Assembly (NCBI RefSeq): GCF_022664535.1
Contig: NZ_JAKUJY010000005.1
Coordinates: 181,893 to 245,892, forward strand
DNA from: Sphingobium trunci
GTDB taxonomy: Bacteria; Pseudomonadota; Alphaproteobacteria; Sphingomonadales; Sphingomonadaceae
Direction of reading: 5' to 3'
Length of the DNA stretch: 64,000 bases
Shown in pieces: positions 58,680-64,000 of the stretch. The position numbers and the translations under genes were made by a program. Below the pieces are notes generated by a model, which saw nothing but the letters and a program-made list of their open reading frames with translations, was not told where the DNA came from and did not search any database. Every line of letters begins with the position of its first letter. Positions within the stretch are counted from its first letter, which is position 1.

Positions 58680-58722
58680 CCTATTGGCCTCAATAGGTTA
58701 CCACGCGAACGCGGGCTGTCAA
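58680..58722 (-). promoter_or_regulatory. Candidate precursor promoter with palindromic operator
   Basis: On the minus strand TTGACA (58722-58717) is followed after 16 bp by TAACCT (58700-58695). The -10 overlaps a perfect palindrome CCTATTG-GCCT-CAATAGG (58680-58697), which could bind a regulator. Read by eye. Confidence 0.5.
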
Positions 58723-58802
58723 CACCCACAAGCAATTAGAAATCTCCAATTTGGATGCTTTGCTCGCGCTGTTGACACCAGCTGATTCCCGGACGAATTC
58801 TG

Positions 58803-59603
58803 ATGGTTATGGTTATGCGCGAAAAGATGACTCTACCCGCAGATATCCTTGAGCACATGGATTGGCGAGCGAAGCAGATTGCTAAGGACGGCGGCATTTA
58901 TGCCTCACGTTCTGCAGCAAGAAGGTATGTTTGTGAACGTCATCCTGATGCTGCTTGTGCCTATCTGACCGGATCCTATGCCACAGGGAGGCCGACTCCG
59001 ACTTCCGATCTCGATGTCTACGTAATAAACAACATAGTATCGTTCCCTTTACGGGAATTCTTAATTGTAGATGGATATCCCATACAGGCGACGATCATGA
59101 ACTCACTCGATATCCACGAGAGGATCAGTTCTTCAAAGGTGCGTCGAGAGATGGGGTTATTACCAGCTATTGAGGCGGCAATTTTTATACATGGCTCGAA
59201 GTCAATGTTTAAGCGGATTGTTGCCCGGGCGCGTCGCGTTCGGAGCAGTGCTCCGAGGCGAGATGCATTGAGTATCCGCTTTTATAGTACGGAACTCTTA
59301 TGTCATCATCTCAAACTGTTTCGCAAGCTCGACCCAGCTGATCGTATTGATGTCGTAATGAAACTGGTTGGAGCTGCAGGCGACCTCATACAATCGCGAG
59401 AGGGGGTGTTGCGCACAAGTCAAGCGCAATATGAACCGGTCCTGCGGCATTCTAACCACTATAACAACATTATCTCTCATGTCAGCAAGGCAATAGAGGG
59501 CGATGTGCGTCCACTCATGGAAGCCACTTGGGATTTATTATGTTCGGATGAACATTATAAATATCCGTCTTTTCAAAGCGAAATCATTCCCATGAATCTT
59601 TAA
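58803..59603 (+). CDS. Nucleotidyltransferase (Pol-beta/MNT superfamily)
   Basis: 266 aa from ATG at 58803; in-frame ATGs at 58809, 58815 and 58827 are alternatives. LTGSYATGRPTPTSDLDVYVI is the GS-x(n)-DxD catalytic motif of minimal nucleotidyltransferases (ANT/KNT type). The C-terminal half is helical. It is divergent from the precursor; a TTGACA at 58772-58777 could be its -35. Nucleotidyltransferases occur in some lasso clusters as tailoring or self-protection genes; which applies here is unknown. Confidence 0.8.
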   Translation: MVMVMREKMTLPADILEHMDWRAKQIAKDGGIYASRSAARRYVCERHPDAACAYLTGSYATGRPTPTSDLDVYVINNIVSFPLREFLIVDGYPIQATIMNSLDIHERISSSKVRREMGLLPAIEAAIFIHGSKSMFKRIVARARRVRSSAPRRDALSIRFYSTELLCHHLKLFRKLDPADRIDVVMKLVGAAGDLIQSREGVLRTSQAQYEPVLRHSNHYNNIISHVSKAIEGDVRPLMEATWDLLCSDEHYKYPSFQSEIIPMNL

Positions 59604-59620
59604 TATAGTGGTATGATAAT

Positions 59621-60205
59621 ATGCACGTTATCCATCAAGAAAGAGTCATAATCATTCATATCCCTAAAACGGGGGGGACATCCGTATCCGTCGCGGCCGG
59701 ATGTGGAGATACGGGATATTCGCGTATTGCACATATAACGCCGGCCGTGGCTAAAAGATATTTTTTTCAAAATGATTGGGATCATTTTTTTTCGTTCACA
59801 ATAGTTCGAAATCCTTGGTTACGATATCTTTCTCTTTACAAATATCAGCGAAGCTCTTTCTATGGAAAGCTTACCGATCAAAATCTATCGTACAGATTGG
59901 CATCGAGCCTTAGCTTCGAAGAATGGTGTGGGTACAATATAGATGCCACCGATAAATCACGTTGGTTTGGAGTGCCGCAAAGTGAATGGTGGAAAGATGT
60001 GACCCAAGTTTACCGTATGGAGAGCGATTTGGAGCAAATTGAGGTTGACCTTGCAAGAAGGTTACGGAGACCTGTATCAATACCCCATCTCAATAGATCG
60101 AATGGAATATTACCGAAAATGCCGTCACGTCTGATTTCATTCGTCGGTACCATTGACCATGAAACGATAGAGAAGTTTGAATATAGGAATCCTGCGAATT
60201 TATGA
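59621..60205 (+). CDS. Sulfotransferase family protein (PAPS-dependent)
   Basis: 194 aa. The 5'-PSB loop IIHIPKTGGTSV near residue 12-23 and the 3'-phosphate motif FTIVRNPWLRYLSLYKY near 60-76 define a PAPS sulfotransferase fold. It is shorter than average. Its end overlaps the HlyD gene (ATGA). Beside a peptide system it may sulfate a Ser/Thr of the core or a small-molecule partner; this is inference. Strongly AT-rich codon use. Confidence 0.8.
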   Translation: MHVIHQERVIIIHIPKTGGTSVSVAAGCGDTGYSRIAHITPAVAKRYFFQNDWDHFFSFTIVRNPWLRYLSLYKYQRSSFYGKLTDQNLSYRLASSLSFEEWCGYNIDATDKSRWFGVPQSEWWKDVTQVYRMESDLEQIEVDLARRLRRPVSIPHLNRSNGILPKMPSRLISFVGTIDHETIEKFEYRNPANL

Positions 60206-61440
60206 GCGACAGGAGTTTCTTTCGGCAAGAGGCCTTAGAACAACGCAGTGAACGCTTACCTGGTCAAATTCATATCACTATACCTTTGTCATGGCAGGCC
60301 TTTGGATTATTTTTGTTGGCTATGCTTATTGCAGCAACGGCATGGCTATTTACAGCTTCATATTCTCAGACTGTGCAAGTTTCTGGGGTAATTACACCGA
60401 GTAGCGGCCTTATCCATATCAGATCGACGCGTGGAGGGAGGATAGTGAGTCTTCTCGTTAGTGAAGGGCAGTTCGTTCGGAAAGGGCAAGCGTTAGCGCA
60501 GGTTGACGTCCAAGAGCGTAATGAGTCGGGCCTAAGCGCGCAGATGACAATAATCTCTTCTCTTCGGCGGCAGGAAATCGCGCTCGAGGCCCAGGGTAAG
60601 TCGGTAAAATCAGCTTCTAAATCCAATCGAGATGCACTGCATGCGCAGATTACGGGCCTCTCTGAAGAGATTGAAATGCTAAAATTGCAAGTTAAATCTC
60701 AGGAGCGTCTCGTAACTATGGCTCAAGATCAAGTTGAATTAACAAAAAATGTAGCCTCGAAAGGATTTGTGAGTAAGCGATATTTATCGGGGATCGAAGA
60801 AGATCTATTATTGAAGCAGCAGCAGTTGTACTCATTGAGGCAGTCGTTTTCTTCAAAGAGCTCCCAGTTAAATCAGGCTCTTCATGCCGCCGAGGAAGAG
60901 AAAGACCGATCTCTCAGCGAAAGTTCAGGCCTTGAAGCTGCGCGTCAAGCTGTTGAGCGTGATGCAGCTGCGGTGCAGGGTGATCGTGAATATTGGCTTT
61001 ACTCGCCTATCGATGGTCAAATTTCATCCCAAGGCGTCAAGCATAATGATCTTGTATCGGCTCAGGAAGACATGATGCTTATCACTCCAAGCGAAAGTAA
61101 GCTCAACGCCCAGTTGCGCGTCCCAGCCACCGCCATCGGTTTTATGCGACCAGGGCAAAAAATCCAGATTGCGCTCGATTCATATCCTTACGAGCGATTC
61201 GGCACTATCGTCGGACGCGTGCAGGCGCTTGCGTCCGCCCCAACCTTGCGCTCAGTTGAAAGTGAGACAAGCGGCCCCTCTTACAGCGCGATCGCTCAAA
61301 TCGATCAATCATGGATTGGCGCTTACGGTCAAAAGCAGAATCTGCTCCCTGGTATGACTTTTAAAGCGCGGGTGATTATCGGCCGTCGATCGCTGATCGA
61401 ATGGCTGTTTGACCCCCTCTTTGCGGTCGCTCAACCATGA
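60202..61440 (+). CDS. HlyD/CvaA-like membrane fusion protein
   Basis: 412 aa. One N-terminal TM (WQAFGLFLLAMLIAATAWLFTA), first half-lipoyl (GLIHIRSTRGGRIVSLLVSEGQFVRKGQALAQVD), long coiled coil ~100-230, second half-lipoyl (YSPIDGQISSQGVKHNDLVS) and barrel, ending WLFDPLFAV typical of bacteriocin-exporter MFPs. It works with the C39 ABC transporter to export the peptide. Both start and stop overlap neighbours by 4 bp. Confidence 0.88.
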   Translation: MSDRSFFRQEALEQRSERLPGQIHITIPLSWQAFGLFLLAMLIAATAWLFTASYSQTVQVSGVITPSSGLIHIRSTRGGRIVSLLVSEGQFVRKGQALAQVDVQERNESGLSAQMTIISSLRRQEIALEAQGKSVKSASKSNRDALHAQITGLSEEIEMLKLQVKSQERLVTMAQDQVELTKNVASKGFVSKRYLSGIEEDLLLKQQQLYSLRQSFSSKSSQLNQALHAAEEEKDRSLSESSGLEAARQAVERDAAAVQGDREYWLYSPIDGQISSQGVKHNDLVSAQEDMMLITPSESKLNAQLRVPATAIGFMRPGQKIQIALDSYPYERFGTIVGRVQALASAPTLRSVESETSGPSYSAIAQIDQSWIGAYGQKQNLLPGMTFKARVIIGRRSLIEWLFDPLFAVAQP

Positions 61441-63541
61441 AGCCTGAGTTTGATCTAGGCCTGTTTCAGCGTCGACGAATACGCCATGTCCGGCAGACAG
61501 AGCTTGCGGAGTGCGGCTTGGCCTGCTTATCGATGATAGCTACCTATCATGGCCTTGCAATTTCCCTCGCCGTCTTAAGGCGACGCTTCACGCCGTCCAC
61601 TAGGGGCGTCTCACTGCAATCGCTAATCGATTCATCGTATCATCTTGGACTCGATACACGTGCAGTTAAGGTGGATTTGGATGAGTTGCGATACCTGAAA
61701 CTTCCCGCGATTTTGCATTGGGACATGGATCACTATGTGGTGTTAGAGCGCCTGAATCGCTTTGGCTTGTTAATTCACAACCCAGCGAGTGGATCGTCAT
61801 GGATGCCGATGACAGTGGTCTCGCAGCATTTTACTGGCGTCGCATTGGAACTTGCGCCCGCTCCCGACTTCCAAATTGGGGAAGCCTCTTCCAAATTACG
61901 TTTGCGGACCTTATGGAGCCGGGTTAGTGGATTGAAGAGGGCAATTTCGCAGACTATTATATTATCACTTCTATTACAAATATTTTCGTTAATTATGCCA
62001 TACTATCTTCAGATAACCGTCGATAGTGTTCTTCCGGAGTTGAATATAGGCTTTATCAGTGTTTTGGCATTTGGCTTTATTATTGTCGCTATTTCGAGCG
62101 GAGTGACAGCGCTTCTTCGCTCAGCGGTATTGTTATCAATGGGATCATCTTTCGGATACGGGTTATCCTCGAATATAGCGCGCAAACTCCTTAGGCTCCA
62201 AGTGGATTGGTACAGCAAAAGGCGAGTAGGTGATATACTGTCGAGATTTCAATCAATTATCCCCATTAGGAAAATGCTAACGGAAGATGCGCCAGCAGCA
62301 TTTCTTGACGGAGCGTTAGCTATTTTAACAATAACTCTGATGATCGCGTATTCAACGCAATTATCGTTTGTTTCTTTAATTTCTATTTCACTCATCGCTT
62401 TATTACGGATTATTTTATACAAGCCGCAACGTGACGCTCAAGAGGAATTAATTATTGCCGTTGGACGGGAGCAATCTCTACTTATCGAATCTCTGCGAGG
62501 TATCCGGCCGCTCAGGCTGGCTGGCGGTGAAATGTTCAGACATTCAATGTGGCAATCGAGAATGGTCGATGTCATCAACGGATCTGCGCGGTATCAGCGA
62601 TTAATCAACTGGCAAACCCATACTCAGACCGCAATTCTCGCAATTGAGAATGTCATTTCAGTTTGGATTGCTGTTGGAATAGTCATTCGCGGCGGTTTCA
62701 GCACAGGGATGATATTTGCATTTTTGGCATATAAAGCCCAGTTTTTCACGGCGGCGCTATCTCTGATGGCGAAACTGAACGACTTTCGGTTGTTAGACCT
62801 TCATCTGGAACGCTTATCGGACATCGTTCTTTCTCCTGACGATGTTGCATTTAAGCAAGATGAGAGGGAAGCAAGGACTCTGAAAGGCGAGATCACGCTG
62901 CATAACGTCAAATTTCGCTATACTGAGGATGATCCATTTATTTTGAAGGGTGTTGATGTAACAATCTCTGAAGGAGAGTTTATAGCAATAACGGGGGCAT
63001 CAGGTGGAGGAAAATCCACGCTTGTTAACATAATTTTGGGTCTGTTTTTTCCTACAGATGGCATGATCCATATAGATGGAATGGAGTTGAATAAATTCGG
63101 TTATAAGAATTATCGATCTCAGACTGCTGCTGTTCTTCAGGATGATGCTCTATTTTCCGGTTCGTTAGCGGATAATATTTCCTTGTTTGAAGAAAAGGTA
63201 GATTTCGATTTTTTAAGGGAGTGCGCCAAAGCGGCGGGTATTCATGATGATATCGTCATGATGCCAATGGGATACAACACTTTAGTGGGTGAGTTGGGCC
63301 ATTCTCTTTCTGGAGGTCAAAGGCAGCGTATTCTACTGGCTCGTGCTTTATATCGCAAACCACGCCTTCTAATAATGGATGAGGGCACGTCTCAACTGGA
63401 TACGGAAAAAGAATTGGAAATAAATGCATCGATAAAAAATTAGGCATTACTCGAATTATCGTTGCACATAGACAAGAGACGATAGACGCAGCGGATAGAG
63501 TTTATTTACTCAAAGATGGCGTTCTATTCGAAAGACATTAA
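61437..63541 (+). CDS. C39 peptidase-containing ABC exporter (PCAT), frameshifted near the 3' end
   Basis: In frame 668 aa to a stop at 63443. N-terminal C39 peptidase: Gln20, Cys26 (QTELAECGLACLSMI), His99 (MDHYVVL), and Asn115 (HNPASG) where family members usually have Asp. Six-TM domain ~165-430. NBD with Walker A GASGGGKST (near 519), signature LSGGQRQRILLARAL and Walker B LLIMDEGTSQLD. At 63434-63439 an A6 run breaks the frame: one more A would continue KLGITRIIVAHRQET (the H-loop) to a stop at 63541. So it is either a pseudogene, a sequencing error, or rescued by slippage. It would cleave the GA leader and export the core. Confidence 0.88.
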
Positions 63542-63750
63542 TATTCATATCGTGGAAACTTGGATTGCCTTTGTCATCGTGTAAATGCCGTGCAGATCAG
63601 GGGCGGAAGTGTGAGTCTTATGAAACCTATGCGCAGGTGGGCGTAGACAGGCGCGTCAAATTGCTGATCCTATGAGCTGGAGACCCGCAAAAACCGTTCG
63701 TGTTTTGTCGGCTATGATGGTTCATCGATCGGGAGCAATCATGGAGAGCC
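63542..63750. other. Intergenic, probable IS left-end region
   Basis: About 210 bp between the exporter and a transposase start. GC content rises again from about 63,580. No terminal repeat could be fixed because the right end is outside the window. Confidence 0.4.
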
Positions 63751-64000
63751 GTGGTGGATCCCAAGTCTCTGTTCAGTTTGAGCGATCATCTCGAGGCCTT
63801 GAGCGAGGATGGCGACCCGCTGGAGGTTTTGCAGCAGACAGTGGACTTCGAGTATTTCCGCAGTTGGCTGGTTGGGGGACTGGCCTACGGCGACGGCGCC
63901 AAGGGTGGCCGCCCGCCCTTCGACCCGGTCATGATGTTCAAGGCCCTGATCCTGCAGGCGCAGCACAACCTGTCGGATGCGCGGATGGAATTCATGATCC
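63751..64000 (+). mobile_element. IS5-family transposase, N-terminal part (cut by window end)
   Basis: From GTG at 63751 (or 63754) the frame reads DPKSLFSLSDHLEALSEDGD, then VDFEYFRSWLVGGL and GGRPPFDPVMMFKALILQAQHNLSDARMEFM. This is the DUF772-type N-terminus of IS5-family transposases (RPP-x-DP-x(2)-MFK and NLSD motifs). It runs off the end, so integrity is unknown. Confidence 0.88.

Overview
The window is a GC-rich alphaproteobacterial chromosome segment, most likely from a sphingomonad (Sphingobium/Sphingomonas type). The basis is the hisBHAF order, the SspB-alpha type ClpXP adaptor, NodT-type efflux lipoprotein, RcnB and PEP-CTERM small proteins, a TonB-receptor-centred sugar locus and lasso-type RiPP genes. 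Species assignment is inference. No tRNA or rRNA gene was recognised.

Core chromosome (1-36 kb). Two L,D-transpeptidase-fold proteins and a lipoprotein lie first, then a deacetylase-fold enzyme. The histidine genes hisB-hisH-hisA-hisF-hisE run on the minus strand with a small PEP-CTERM protein inserted between hisF and hisE. SspB, fumarase C, guanylate kinase, a MidA-type methyltransferase and lgt follow. After several hypothetical and membrane proteins come rpsF-rpsR-rplI with a clear terminator, a GntP-type permease, RcnB, and a MacA-MacB-TolC style efflux operon. The fatty-acid/cell-wall run fabD-fabG-acpP-fabF-mltG is next. MetA follows, preceded by an RNA that fits the SAM-I/SAM-IV riboswitch core, then a 2H phosphoesterase, an FAD reductase and htpG.

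Catabolic island (about 36.5-53.8 kb). It is bracketed by two near-identical 116-bp remnants of an IS5-family transposase 3' end in inverted orientation. The first half is a glycoside locus: GH3 beta-glucosidase, GPH-type transporter, TonB-dependent receptor and AraC regulator. The second half is a complete aerobic nicotinate (maleamate) pathway. A MarR regulator and nicC-nicD-nicE are on the minus strand, with nicX-nicF-(truncated flavin reductase)-nicA-nicB divergent on the plus strand. The enzymes together take nicotinate through 6-hydroxynicotinate, 2,5-dihydroxypyridine, N-formylmaleamate, maleamate and maleate to fumarate. Known catalytic residues are visible in NicD, NicE, NicX and NicF.

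RiPP island (about 53.6-63.7 kb). Base composition and codon use change abruptly to AT-rich, and IS debris lies on both sides. On the minus strand, a previously unlisted 49-aa peptide gene with a textbook double-glycine-type leader (ending GA) is followed by a strong terminator/attenuator. Next come an asparagine-synthetase/lasso-cyclase homologue and an S9 peptidase, with overlapping start and stop. Divergent from it are a nucleotidyltransferase, a PAPS-type sulfotransferase, a HlyD/CvaA-like membrane fusion protein and a C39-peptidase ABC transporter whose last 34 codons are displaced by a one-base frameshift in an A6 run. No lasso B protein is present. This mixture is the best candidate for an undescribed system: a lasso-cyclase-like RiPP whose leader would be removed by a C39 exporter rather than by a B2 protease, with sulfation and nucleotidylation as possible tailoring. 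The window ends inside another IS5-family transposase.
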